Source: Danio rerio
Lineage: Eukaryota > Chordata > Actinopteri > Cypriniformes > Danionidae
Length of the DNA: 64,000 nt
Direction of reading: 5' to 3'
Assembly (NCBI RefSeq): GCF_049306965.1
Contig: NC_133176.1
Coordinates: forward strand, 48,032,001 to 48,096,000
Shown here: positions 42,260-61,377 of the stretch, piece after piece
Layout: every line of letters starts with the position of its first letter
Position numbering within the stretch: position 1 is the stretch's first letter
Position numbers and translations under genes: made by a program
Notes under the pieces: model-generated
Databases searched by the model: none
The model's input: only the letters and a program-made list of their open reading frames with translations
Told to the model about the DNA's origin: nothing

Positions 42260-43529
42260 GTGAGTGAGAGCTCATTTTTAAACTCACTGCATTCGTGGTC
42301 TGTTCTTTGACTTAAACGCGGACTGCCTTTTGTGGGAGCGATATATTTATTAAACTATTAGGCGGGAAAACACTGATATTAGGGTTCTATAAATAATAGT
42401 AGTGTAGTCATTGAAAGTCCTTGAGGAGTCAGCCGGCGGCTTATCTAACGTCACTACAAACGCTGCATGCCCGACATTTAACCTCGAATAAATAGCTTTG
42501 ATTTATAGATAGATATGCAAAGATGAAGTTTGTATATGTATATAGATGTCTTAATTTAAATGTGGTGAATAACGTTAAATGTTTGGAAAACGGATGTGTC
42601 GGCTAAAGCTTGCGTGCTGGAGTTTGTGTCCTAAAACACCTGCTTTACTACTACAATCAAACAGTCGCTTCATGCATTATAACGGAGGATTGCATATATG
42701 TGTGTATATCTTGTGCTAATATTGACAACATGTTATGTATTTGATGCCTCGCGCTAACGGCGGAACCAAGGCATTGGGGTTTTGTTTACGTTTTTTAAGC
42801 GGAAGTCAATCACGACGCACGTTTTGTCGTATCTGCCGATTTTCAAATCACTGCAAGGTGAGTAGTGTACTCATCAATAAGGTCAAAAATACTCACGGTG
42901 AAAAATAATGAATGATTGCTTATCCAGTGGGTTGAGTAACCGTACATTAATAACTGCAAACATTTTTGTTATTACACTTTTTTTTAAATGCAATGTTTCA
43001 ATATTTAAAAGTGTTATGAATTTGCAGACATTTCTGCAACAAAAAAAAAACTAAACACTGAATGAAGTCTTGTTCAAAATTCTTGTTTGTTTATTTATTA
43101 TTTTTTTTTTTTGCTTTGTTAGCGTCAAACTAGGGCTAAACAATAAGGTCAATAGAATAATAATTATTATTATTAATAATAATTATTGATTTGTGTAAGA
43201 GAAAAATAAAAGATTCAGCTTTTAAAATAAGTATTGTAATTGAAATCTAGTCTACAGATACAAATTGGTGTAACAAAAGAAGCCTAGAAACACATTAAGT
43301 GAAGTTTATTTTTATATTCACACGCTCGTTCAGTGACAAGCTCTCTATATTGTTTACCATGGTACTTCAGATATTCGGTCTGAAATCACATGTAATATGA
43401 CTTGAACATTTGCGCTATTTATCTGACTGTGAACAGTGTTGTGCTTTGCTAGTCATGAGCTGTTAATATGATTTCCCCATTTAGTATTAGCAAAGAATAC
43501 TTTACTGAAGTTATATTATTAAGGAAAAA

Positions 43530-43723
43530 TTCTGAATGTGTGAATATAAAACCAACTTCACCTCAATTAGAAACAAAGGTATTTGGGATTTCTGAAAGTT
43601 GGATTGCCAAAGTTATAGTAAATTTAAGGTGTTAAAAATGCGTCAGTAGATGTGTAGCAAACCCAATTCTCCCTCATTCTTGTCTCACTTGCTCACAGTG
43701 CAGCATTACGTGCGGTCTACACT
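43530..43723 (+). pseudogene. Decayed duplicate of ndufs8 first coding exon and its upstream intron
   Basis: About 190 bp matches, in order, the sequence at about 43882-44090. Shared blocks: ATTGC(C/T)AAAGTTATAG, AATGCGTCAGTAGATGT, CTCATTCTTGTCTC and GCTCACAGTGCA, then GCATTACGTG(C/T)GGTCTACACT. Relative to the working exon, the copy lacks about 21 bases holding the ATG, and lacks the donor. The offset is about 350 bp, so this is a tandem duplication of host DNA. Confidence 0.75.
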
Positions 43724-44059
43724 AAAACATCTGTAACGCTACAGATGGTTTTTACAGAGCGTCTTTTGGGAACATATTTTTGTTTTTTATTGCTTTAACA
43801 CTGAACATTCAGAATAATAATATAAATATGTGTAATTAAATGTATAAAATCAGGCAAATTTTATATAAACACCATAAAAACTCTGAATATAGATATGAAT
43901 AAAACAAAACTAAATTTATTGCAAAATTGTAAGTGCTGCGATTCGGGTGAAATTGCTAAAGTTATAGCATATTATGGTGTTTAAAATGCGTCAGTAGATG
44001 TATAACATCCCTATTCTCTCTCATTCTTGTCTCTGTTGCTCACAGTGCACTTCACTGAG

Positions 44060-50079
<6,020 letters not shown>

Positions 50080-50261
50080 ACATGCTTCACGGACTGCCTC
50101 GTCTCAGCACAGTGACAATATAAGCAGCGTCATGTTCTCTCACCAATAATCGCAGTGTTTCAGTGGCATAAGGTAGATTTACTTTTCAGGGACTTTTGAA
50201 GATGCACATTTTGGTTTATTTCAATGTGAGCATACACTTAGATGCTCAGTTCTGGTATTAA

Positions 50262-50544
50262 AGGGATAGCACACTTAAACAATGAACATTTTGTCATCAT
50301 TTACTCATCCTCCAAAGGTGTTTAAGTTTTTTTTATTCTATTGAACACAAAATTAGATCATTTGAATATTGTTGGAAACTGGTAACCATTGACTTCCATT
50401 TGTTTTTCCTTCTATTGATGTTAATGGTTGCCAGTTTCCAACATTCTTTAATCTCATTTTGTTTTCAACAGAAAAAAAGAATTATATAAAGCTTTGGAAC
50501 CAACTAACGGTGAGTAAATCTTCATTTTTGGGTGAACTATCCCT
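50262..50544. mobile_element. TTAA-flanked MITE in the ndufs8 3' region
   Basis: Ends AGGGATAGCACACTTAAAC and (opposite strand) AGGGATAGTTCACCC, bounded by TTAA (50258-50261 and 50545-50548). The interior is itself partly palindromic (GTTGGAAACTGGTAACCATT against AATGGTTGCCAGTTTCCAAC). It lies 180 bp after the ndufs8 stop codon, so it is probably transcribed in the 3' UTR. Confidence 0.8.
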
Positions 50545-50914
50545 TTAAGCAGCCTTAAAGTAGAGCATCACATGGAGATATTTCTCTGTACATCTGAAGT
50601 TGTGCAGCACAGCATCATCCTCACATGGTAAATGTGTAATAAGTAAAATCAATGGCAAGATAACCACTAGAATGATGCCCTACTTTAAGGCAAATGTTAC
50701 ATTCTCATTTTATGGCAGTCGATCCATCCTCCCCATTTTTTTCTTCCTTCTTCATTTCATATTTTGACCATCCAGTTGATTTAAATGAAGAGTTGTAACA
50801 AACAAAAGCACTTCAAGTGTGTTGAGTTTATCTCACATTATCTCCTTACTGGTAAAACATTTTATTTGTCCTTGTGAGAACTGTACAAAGACTAAATAAT
50901 TGTGGACCGTATAT

Positions 50915-50920
50915 AATAAA
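50915..50920 (+). terminator. ndufs8: Candidate polyadenylation signal of ndufs8
   Basis: AATAAA followed within about 25 bp by a T-rich stretch (TTGTTCTTGTCTCTTCTTG). It would give a 3' UTR of about 860 bp that includes the MITE. An earlier non-standard site is possible. Confidence 0.45.
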
Positions 50921-51009
50921 TTATCGCTCTGTCCAAATTGTTCTTGTCTCTTCTTGTAACGCAACTCTGGGAATAGTTTGAAAACCTTCATACAAGCAGT
51001 ACACTGTAT

Positions 51010-52980
51010 ATCCATTTAACCAATAAGTGAGGCAAGTGGCTGCTTAGGGTCCGGGGAAATTTGGGGGCCCCCAAAAAATATCCAGAAGTATAAATTATAC
51101 TTAACCTATATATAACATCATTTTCTACCATATTTTGTATGGTAAGAGTTAAACAAATACAATTTTAATGTAATTAAATATCTAATATACAACGAAATCT
51201 AATATTCATATAATAATGTAATGGTATGTAATAATAATATTACAAAAAGTATCCATCATGGAGCAGTCCAGCAGTCAAATTTATAAAAAAGAAAATAATT
51301 TTTTTTTTTTAGTTGTGAATTCATTTTAAGAAAACTAATCATATAAAATGTAAAGATTGCATTCATTTAGAGTGTCAAAAAGAAGATTCAGCAGTATAAA
51401 TATTCAACAAAAGGTGAAAGGGTGCATTTCAGAACATGGGTCCTATGGCTGGAATTTGGTTGTGTACATCGGGAGGCCTTAGTGTCAGAAAGGTTAGGAG
51501 AGGGTTGAATGTTGTTTGTTTTATTGTTCTTTTCCCCTCGTATTTATGTTTACAATATTATTTTGATATTGTTGATCAATTGATATTTTATTAGGTGTCA
51601 CATCTGGTCCTCCATAGTATTGGGGAAATTAGTGTGTTTACCATGAGATCTGTCCGCCTCTGGCAAGTCATTTTAAATAATTCCATATAACTCATCTGTA
51701 TCTGTTGATGGCTACTAGTGCTTCATCCCATGGTCTGTTGAAATTCTTGATTCTGACTGGCTGGAGGGTGTGCATTATTTTCATTTAAACGCACAGGTAG
51801 TTCAAGCAAAGTACCTTTAAGGCAGGTCATTTCACTCGGCGGCCATCTTTAAACACCTCTCGGGCAGCATGCTTGGGCATTCTGTTTCAATGAGGAAACA
51901 TCAAATTCTTCAAAATTGCTTGCCAAGCTTATGATTACATTTCGTATTAGGAATCATCAATAAAAGTAAACAACATCTGTTTCTTTAGTTTCATTTCTAA
52001 ACATCTAAATCACACAAAATCTTCAGAAACTCAAGTCTGCTCTGAGCCCCTCCCCTGGAGTATCGTCAGCCTATAGCGATCAATGATTGGCTCCTGTGCA
52101 AGAAGGTGGGCTTTATTCCCCATATAGCAATCGATGATTGGCTCCTGTACCAGAAAGCGGGGCTTTATTTGCCATATTGACTGTTACACTTTTCCCCATT
52201 CAAAAAGATAAGAGTGACACGTCTTGTGTATTCTATAGTCTTTGGTTCCAGTCAGTTTAATCACAGTTCAAAATAAATGCACTTGTTATGATAGGTATTC
52301 GCATATACTGCACAGGCAAACCAATGAAGGTGGTTAATGGGTAATTTTTCATTCTAAAATTAGAAAAATTCTCAATTATTATGCCACAAAATCAAGTTTT
52401 AAGAGTTTTTCCAAGCAGGAATGTGGTTATTTTATTGTCAAATTGGTAGTTTATGTACAAAGATAGTGCGTCTTTGAAATTTTGTTTTAGTGTATTCAAA
52501 CACTGAGCTCCAGGCAGTCAGCGGCAGCTCCATGAACACCTCCTTGCCAAGAGAAGCTTTACATCATCGGGACCTGCTGCTGGATTTCATCTCTTAAGTC
52601 TTAATAAAATGACCTCCATGTCATGCATTAAAATCATTTAACGCTCGGCAGATCATTGATTGTCCCTTGGTTCTCTTAATGCACTTTTCCACTGCATTTT
52701 GTATGTAACTTCAGTATCACTCTGTACTTTTTTTAGTAAATCAGTGTTAGGTGAGGAGGTTCCAGCTGTAGCATTATCAAAACACTGATTTGTGACAAAA
52801 GATACCAAATTTGTTATATTTAAAATAGTTCGCTGCAAGCACCTCTGTGTTTTTGGTTCACATGGGACGAGTTTTTTAGGAAATCACGGCAGTAGTGGGG
52901 CAACAACTATAGTGTCATCCACTTCAAGCGGTACTAAACTGCAGTGGATAAGTGATTTCGTTACATAATGATAGCTACTT
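51010..52980. other. Intergenic, no gene seen
   Basis: AT-rich sequence with no supportable exon. Two partly repeated phrases near 52070-52150 (GCAATCGATGATTGGCTCCTG; GCGATCAATGATTGGCTCCTG) suggest a short local duplication of about 60-70 bp. Confidence 0.5.
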
Positions 52981-52989
52981 ACAGACACC

Positions 52990-53965
52990 GGCCACTTTAT
53001 TAAGTACACCTGTCCAACTGCTTGTTAACACAAATTTCTATTCAGCCAACCACAAGGCAGCAACTTAATGCATTTAGGCATGTAGACATTGTCAAGATGA
53101 TCTGCTCCAGTTCAAACTGAGCATCAGAATTGGGAAGAAAGGTGATTTAAGTGACTTTGAACGTGGCGTGGTTGTTGGTGCCAGACAGGTTGGTGCCAGA
53201 CAGGCTGATCTGAGTATTTCAGAAACTGCTGATCTACTGGGATTTTCATCCACAACCATCTCTAGGGTTTACAGAGAATGGTCTGAAAAATAAAAAAAAT
53301 CATGTGAGCGGCAGTTCTGTGGGCGCAAATGCCTTGTTGAGGTCAGAGGAGAATGGCCAGACTGGTTTCAACTGATAGAAAGGCAACAGTAACTCAACCT
53401 ATTGTTGCAACGGACGTATGCAGGAGCATCTCTGAACACACAACATGTCAAACCTTGAGGCGTATGGGCTACAGTAGCAGAAGACCACACCTGGTGCCAC
53501 TCCTCTCAGCTAAAAACAAGAAACTGAGGCTACACTTCAGCGAGTCACCAAAATTGGACAATAGAAGATTGGAAAAATGTTCCCTGGTCTGATGAGTCTC
53601 GATTTCTGCTGCAACACTCGGATTGTAGAGTCAGAATTTGGCGTCAACAGCATGAAAGCATAGATCCATCCTGCCTTGTATCAATGGTTCAGGCTGCTGG
53701 TGGTGTAATGGTGTGTAGAGGATATTTTCATGGCACATTTTGAGCACATTAGTAACAATTGAGCATTGTGTCTATGAAACCTGAGTATTGTTGCTGACCA
53801 TGTCCATCTCTTTATGACCACAGTGTACCCATCTTCTGATGGCTACTTCCAGCAAGATAATGCGCCATGTCATTAAGCGTGAATCATCTCAGACTGGTTT
53901 CTTGAACATGACAATGAGTTCACTATACTCAAATGGCCTTCACAGTCACCAGAGCTTAATCCAGT
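52990..53965 (+). mobile_element. Tc1-like transposon, right end missing
   Basis: The left terminus contains GGCCACTTTATTAAGTACAC. Translation of 53158 onwards shows the DNA-binding part (ERGVVVGARQ, then LSISETADLLGFSSTTISRV), with GARQ-coding sequence locally duplicated. DDE-region remnants follow. Sequence stops at CACCAGAGCTTAATCCAGTA, where the 34-kb copy continues to its right end. The frame is broken. Confidence 0.8.
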
Positions 53966-54458
53966 AGGGTGTATATTGTGATTCAAAAGTTGTGCATTGA
54001 TGATAATAATATATACATTTTTTTTATTATATGTAGATTAAATGTTAAAATAGCTTGCCATATTGACCAAGCACTGTTTTGATGGTTCCCATCATGTGTG
54101 TTAATGGAGAAGCAGGAGCACCTCAGTGAAGGAAGATTAGCTACCCAGCATACAACTGTTGCTCTAATCCGCTCTGAGAGGATAGGCTTAGGACAACTAC
54201 AAGACTGGAGCGACACTGCCATACTGTTTGGTTTTTTTGCAAGAAAAAAAAGAACACTCCTCTGATATTTTAAGAGGATCTTCAATAAGAAACCTTAACA
54301 GTGGGAATCTAAATTGAGCGTTTCATGTTGTGAAGTGGTGGCTAATGATGTTTTCTAGTTTCCCGCTCTGAAAACGAATCCGCTGCTGTCATTTGTCGTC
54401 TATATTGACCATTACAGCCGTTTGAAGTATTTAAGTCTCTTATCATATTGAGCCGAAG

Positions 54459-57400
54459 ATGAAGGACCGACTGGAACAACTAAAATCGGTAAGATAATAT
54501 TTGTTATGAATTACGGTTTTGGGATTACACACACCGTGTGGATTGATTTGCTACTGTTTGACCTTTATCTATGGGGAGGTCCTGAGCTCAGCATTGACTC
54601 AACTGGGCTGGCTAACTCGTTAATCACTATTGTAGATTTTTATGTAAATGTTAGCAGAGGGTGTCCTATAATAATCAGAAGATTATACTTGTTATACGAA
54701 AAGGTTTTAAAGAGTAAACAACTGTCAACGTGCGTCTGAAATGTGAGACTCGCTGCTAGAAGCGAAACAGCATCCTTTAGTCGAGCATAATTAACACTGT
54801 ATTGTAATTTTTTTTTACTTACTATGAAGTACTTGAATTAATATGCTGTGGTAATACTAAACTATAATAACAAATTACCCAATTCTGTACTAAGTTTATG
54901 TAGCTGAATACAGAATGATGCAAATTCCCTCACACACATTTTGTGAGGTATAATACAGTATTAAATAGTTTATCATTTCTAAGTTAATGCTGTATTGCTC
55001 AGTAAAGTGTTGTACTATCACAGTGAAATACCTTTACAGTGTGTTCAAAAACACTATTAATTATAGTATTTTTTCATGTGGGTGGTTTTCATTGTATACA
55101 GTTTAAAAACAATTTAAAGGTTTCTGTATTGTGGAGTTTTTCTACAAATCTTGAAGATAAAGCTGTGAGGACCATTTTTTTTTCAGGTTTACTTTAAAGT
55201 AAAAATCGCAACCAGTCTAATGTTTGTTGGTCTAGACAGTCTCAGAGACCAGCTGGGTTACCAGCTAAACAACAGCTTGACTATACACTACCTGACAAAA
55301 GTCTTGTCGTCTATCCAAGTTTTAGAAACAGCATGTAATAGCTTGACTTCTAGTTGATCATTTTGTATCAAAAGTGGCTTAAATGAAAGGCAAAGACCTG
55401 TAGAATACGCTTTTACCAAAATAAAATATGATTATGCCTTGATTTTTAGTTATTTAATTTGGACAGTAAGGTCTGACTTTGCTTTGACAAGTCTTGTCAC
55501 TTAAGAGAAATAATGTACAGTGTACAATATAAAGTCATGGTGCAGTGGAATAAGAATGAATATTGTGTCTGACTCCCATGAGCTTGGAGGACTGCATCCA
55601 TACATCTCTGCAATGACTCAAATGACTTTGAGGCTTTCATGCAGGACTCTTAGAGTTCATCAAGATTATTTGGAGTCATCTTCAATGCCTCCTCCCCATC
55701 TTACCCCAGACATGCTTAATAATGTTTATGTCTGGTGATTGGGCTGGCCAATTCTGGACCACCTTCACCTTCTTTGCTTTCGGAAACTTTGTTCTGAAGG
55801 CTGAAGTATGAGAAGGAGGGCTATCCTGCTGAAGAATTTGCCCTCTCCTGTGGTTTGTAATGTAGTGGGCAGCACAAATGTCTTGATACCTCTGCAGATC
55901 TCTCGCACGCCCCCATACTCAATGTGACCCTAAACCATGATTATTCCTTCACCAAACTTGACTGATTTCTGTGAGAATCTTGGGTCCATGCGGGTTCCAG
56001 TAGGTCTTCTGCAGTGTTTGTGATGTTTGGGATGCAGTTCAACAGATGATTCATTGGAAAAAATCTAACTTCTGCCACTTTTCCAAACGATCAACTAGAA
56101 ATCAAGTTATTATTTGTTTCTCTTACTACTGGGATCGACGACAGGACTTTTGTCAGGTAGTGTAGTTTTTTTTTCCAGGCTAGCACTCATTTTGTTGTTG
56201 TTCATGTATGTCAATCCAGAAGTCGGATCAGACTGCCGATGATGTGGAAATTCCGATGGAAAATAAAGAATTCATGGATGAGTTCTTTGCTCAGGTATTT
56301 GCATATCAACTACACTGTATTTAAGTCAAGTGGAGCATTTGAATGTCAAAATGTAGTAATTTCTGCTTGTTTTATAGATTGAAGAAATCCGCACCAGTAT
56401 TGACAAGATTGATGAAAATGTAGTGGAGATCAAGCGACTGTATTCTGTTATTCTCTCTGCGCCAACATCAGAGCAGAGTTAGTCACTTGTTGTTATTATT
56501 ACCTATTCATTTTCTCTCTCATCTCCCCAACATCTTCATGTTTCACCTATTTCTCATCTCCTTTCTCAACCAGAGACACAGGATGAATTGGAAGCAGTTA
56601 CCAATGAGATAAAGAAACTGGCCAACAATGCTCGCAATAAACTAAAAAGTACACTTCTGTTCTTACTTAATGACAATATAATAATAACTGGACAAAATGA
56701 TACACTAATATTATCTATAATTTCTGAACTATTTCATTGACAGGCATTGAGCAGAATTTGGCAGCTAACACCGAGGAGAGGGTTTCAGCTGATATGCGGA
56801 TAAAAAAATCTCAGGTAACCAATCACCCTCCCACTAGCTAATAAGGAGTTTTTACTTTTACTCATACGGTGTTTGCTTCCTACATTTTAGCATGCCATTC
56901 TTGCGAAGAAGTTTGTAGAGGTGATGACCAAATACAATGAAGCCCAAGTGGAGTTTAGAGAGAAGAGCAAAGGACGCATTCAAAGACAACTGGAGATCAG
57001 TGAGTGACAATACGCACACACGCACAGACCAACCTTTGGGTTTGATTTATATGATCCATAGATTTGATATCATATGCATGTTTAGGGCCAATAGTGAATC
57101 TTGTGTTACAGCTGGAAAAGCCACTACTGATGAGGAACTGGAGGAAATGCTGGATGGAGGGAACGCTGCGGTTTTCACAGCAGGAGTGGGTACTATTCTG
57201 TTTATGTCTGTGTGTGTGAGGTTTTGTCGTAAGAATATAATTTTGTTATAATTTTTGTATTTTTACAAAAACATTATATTCGATAACTGCTGTAAGAAAC
57301 TATTTCTGTTCATTAAAGATCATGACAATTTCACTAAAAGAATAATTAAAAAAAACAGTTTCAAACATTTATTTATTGATTTTTTTTCTCTTTCCCCCCC

Positions 57401-58381
57401 CACATCAACTAGGCACACAATAACAATGCAGCATACACATATACACATAGTTGAATTATTAGCCCCTCTGAATTATTAGGCCCCCTGTTTATTTTTTTCC
57501 CCAATTTCTGTTTAATGGAGAGAAGATTTTATCAGCACATTCTAAATAGTTTTACTAACTCATTTTTAATAACTATTTTATTTTATCTTTACCATGATGA
57601 TAGTAAATAATATTTTACTAGATATTTTTCAAGACCCATCTATTCAGCTTAAAGTGACATTTAAACGCTCGACTAGGTTAATTAGGTTAACTAGGCAGGT
57701 TAGGGTAATTAGGCAAGTTATTGTATAATGATAGTTTGTTCTGTAGACTATTAAAAAAAATTAAAAAGGGGCTAATAATATAGACCTTAAAATGTGTTTT
57801 TAAAAATTTTCAATTGTTTTTATTCTTGCTGAACTAAAACAAATAAGACTTTCTCCAGAAGAAAAAATATTATCAGACATACTGTAAAAATTTCCTTGCT
57901 CTGTAAACATAATTTGGAAAATAATTAAAAAAGAATAACAAAATTAAAGGGGGGCTAATAATTTTTACTTTACCTGTATATATACACAGTCAAATGACAT
58001 AACTAAAAAAGTTAAAAAAAAAATTAAGTAAATAAAAATCATAATAAAATAATGAAAATAATAATACAGTTTTAAAATTTTAAAATGTTTACAAACAAAC
58101 ATTTACGTAATATTCATATATGGTTCCCAAAGATAGTCCTCCTAGAGTGAGGATCCTTTTGCAGGTTTTATTAAACAGAATGGTCAGGCAAGCATGGGTC
58201 AATACAGGAACAAGCAGAAGTGTATGGGCAATCCAGAGTCAATAAACACGCAGATGGTCAAAAGGCAGGCAGCAGACAAAAATAAACTAACAAAACAAAG
58301 CAAGGTTCAAACACAGAAGGCAAGGAAAACCACGTTCACATTTAGTATAACAAAACTCAGCAATGAGAGTTTCAAAGTGAG

Positions 58382-58472
<91 letters not shown>

Positions 58473-59387
58473 GTAATCAGTCCATGAGCAGCATCAGCTG
58501 TGTGAGTCTAATCAATGGAGACTTGGAGCAGGTGTATTCGTGTGTGTTGCATGACTGGATCTTGCAGTCCATATACTGGTAGATTTGTAGTTCAATGCGA
58601 TCTGTGAGTTTACCAGCTGGGGATCGTGACAAGTCTCTCCAGTCCATACAATTCACTATCTCCTTTTTCACAATTCCACGGATGGAGCGTCCATGTGTTT
58701 CCAGCGTAATGCAATAGCCCTTCCAGCTTGAAGAAAAACAAAATCCAAAATTGTTGTCTTTCCAGTTCTAAGTTTCATGGGATACAAACCAAGAATACAG
58801 AGCTTGGCATTCAAAGGGATTTTAATATTAAACATGTCTGACATGCATTCAGATATTTTCCAAAACGTTTGTATTTTAGGACATTGCCAAAGGCAGTGAT
58901 ATAGTTTGATATATACTTTATTAAGAGGCAGAGCAGCTAAGCACAGAGAGAGTGCCTGTTTTTGCTATCCCAGTGATATAGTGTGATATTTAAAATATGA
59001 ACTTGTGAGATTGTAGTGTGAATAAAAGAGATGTGTAACTCAGTCAGAGAGTGAGGTAAGAGCATTGTCATTGCTTTGAGTTTTTTTTTGTAATAGGAAA
59101 TATAGGACTTATTGTCTATTAAGGAAGCTTTTGTTTTGTTTGTTATTTGGCCTTACCCTCTCCTGACGATTTTAGCTATGCAAGTTTTTATTTAAGTAAT
59201 ATCTTTTTTTTGATTACCCTTTCTGTAAATGTAAAAAAAGGTTGCCTCTGTTAAACAGTGAATAAAAGACAACATTTTTAAAATCTCCCCCCCCCCCCCC
59301 CCCAACTTTTCTTTTTCCTTTTATCTTAAGTGAAAGTATGCTGGGATAGAGAAAAAGGAGATTCTCCATGCACATTATTAAACATTG

Positions 59388-59418
<31 letters not shown>

Positions 59419-61309
59419 GTTGTTGTTGTTATTATTCATTTAAACAAATTAAATTAGATATTTTTATTTATTCATTCATTTATTCATTTTTTTTCGGCTT
59501 AGTCCCTTTATTAATCCAAGGTCGCCACATCGGAATGAACTGCAAACTTATCCAGCACATGTCTTAGGCAGCGAATGCCCTTCCAGCTGCAACCCATCTC
59601 TGGGAAACATTCATACACACTCATTTACACTCAATAATTTTAGCATACCCAATTCACCTATACCACATGTCTTTGGACTGTGGGGGAAACCGGAGCAACC
59701 AGGAAACTCGCGCAAATGTGGGGAAAACATGTTAACTCCACACAGAAACGCCAACTGACCCAGTCGAGGCTCGAACCAGTGTTACATTTTCTCCGAACCC
59801 CTAGAAAGGAGGTAAAATGTAACACTGGAATACTAGCAGAAGTTTCCAACCTTTAAAATAAAATTGTTCTTGAGCACTAAATCAACATTAAAATGATTTC
59901 TGAAGGATTAAGTAAAGCTGAAAACATGCTAATAAATTACCAAATGTAAGATATTTTAAAATAAAAATATATTTTAAACCACAATGATTGTTCACGGTTT
60001 TGTAAATGTTTAATATCTTACAGATTTTTAGACTTTCAATTAAGTATGCTTATAAATACTTTCTTCTTTTCCGTAGATTATGGATTCTGGAATATCTAAA
60101 CAGGCCCTAAGTGAGATCGAGGCAAGACACAAAGATATCATGCGCCTGGAGAGCAGCATAAAAGAGCTTCATGACATGTTTGTGGACATCGCGGTGCTGG
60201 TGGAGAATCAGGTACATGTGTTCATCTTCAAAAGAATAGTTCACCCAAAAGTGAAGATCACCTCATCATTTACTCTCCCTCACGTTTACCAGCCTTTTTC
60301 TACTGTTGAACACAAAAGAAGATATTTTAAAGAATGCTCGTTGCTGGAACCCATCAACTATTCGACTTCCATAGAAAATGTGTACTATTTGGGTACTTCC
60401 ATACATACTATAAAAGCCAATGACAAACAGCATTTTTAAAAGCATGTTAATACATACTTGCCAACATTTGTCTCTGAAAATAGACAGGGGAGGGGAGAGC
60501 CGGAGTGCTGGGAATGTCTAAGTTTAGAGGGTGAGGTGTTTGAATAACACAGCTACCGTAAGTTACTACTATGGACCGGGTTTCGTGAAGCCGCTGCGAT
60601 TGGATACTATAGCAAAGTCGGCGATCCTGGGGTGTTATAGACTGTACCAGAAAGCTGAGGATTGGGGGTGGGGGGTTTGGGGGGGGGTTGGCTGGGGGGG
60701 GTTGTGAAATTACGGGAGTTTTTAAGGAGAAATAACAAAACGGGAGGGTGGCGGGAGATGGGTCTGAAATACAGGAGACTCCCAGATGAAATGGGAGTGT
60801 TGGCAGTTATGTGTTCATAACCTCTTATTAACATGCTGTTAAAAACGCTGTTTGCCATTGACCATAAACAAATTAGCTGAAATCGGTTTTGAACAAGTGA
60901 GTAAATGATGACAGCATTTTCAATTTTGGTGGACTATCCCTTTAATGGAGACCTTTTATATGTTGTTTCGCTCAGGTTTGAGATAGATTTAAGCATTTAA
61001 TATTTATATTTGTCGACAGGGAAGCATGATTGACAGGATTGAGAGCAACATGGACCAGTCGGTGGGTTTTGTGGAAAGAGCTGTGGCTGACACTAAAAAA
61101 GCTGCCAAGTTCCAACAGGAAGCACGCAGGGTGAGCTTGAACGAGTACAGCAACTGTGTCATAAAACAAACAATCTTTATCTGTGTATTATGTTCATGGA
61201 TATAATGAATGGAGAATGGGAATCTGCAAGTTGCGTTGCCAAATATTTTCCAGCAAATGTAAACTAATGCAAATCACCACAGAAAAAAAAGCAGTTTTAT
61301 TTACAATAC

Positions 61310-61377
<68 letters not shown>

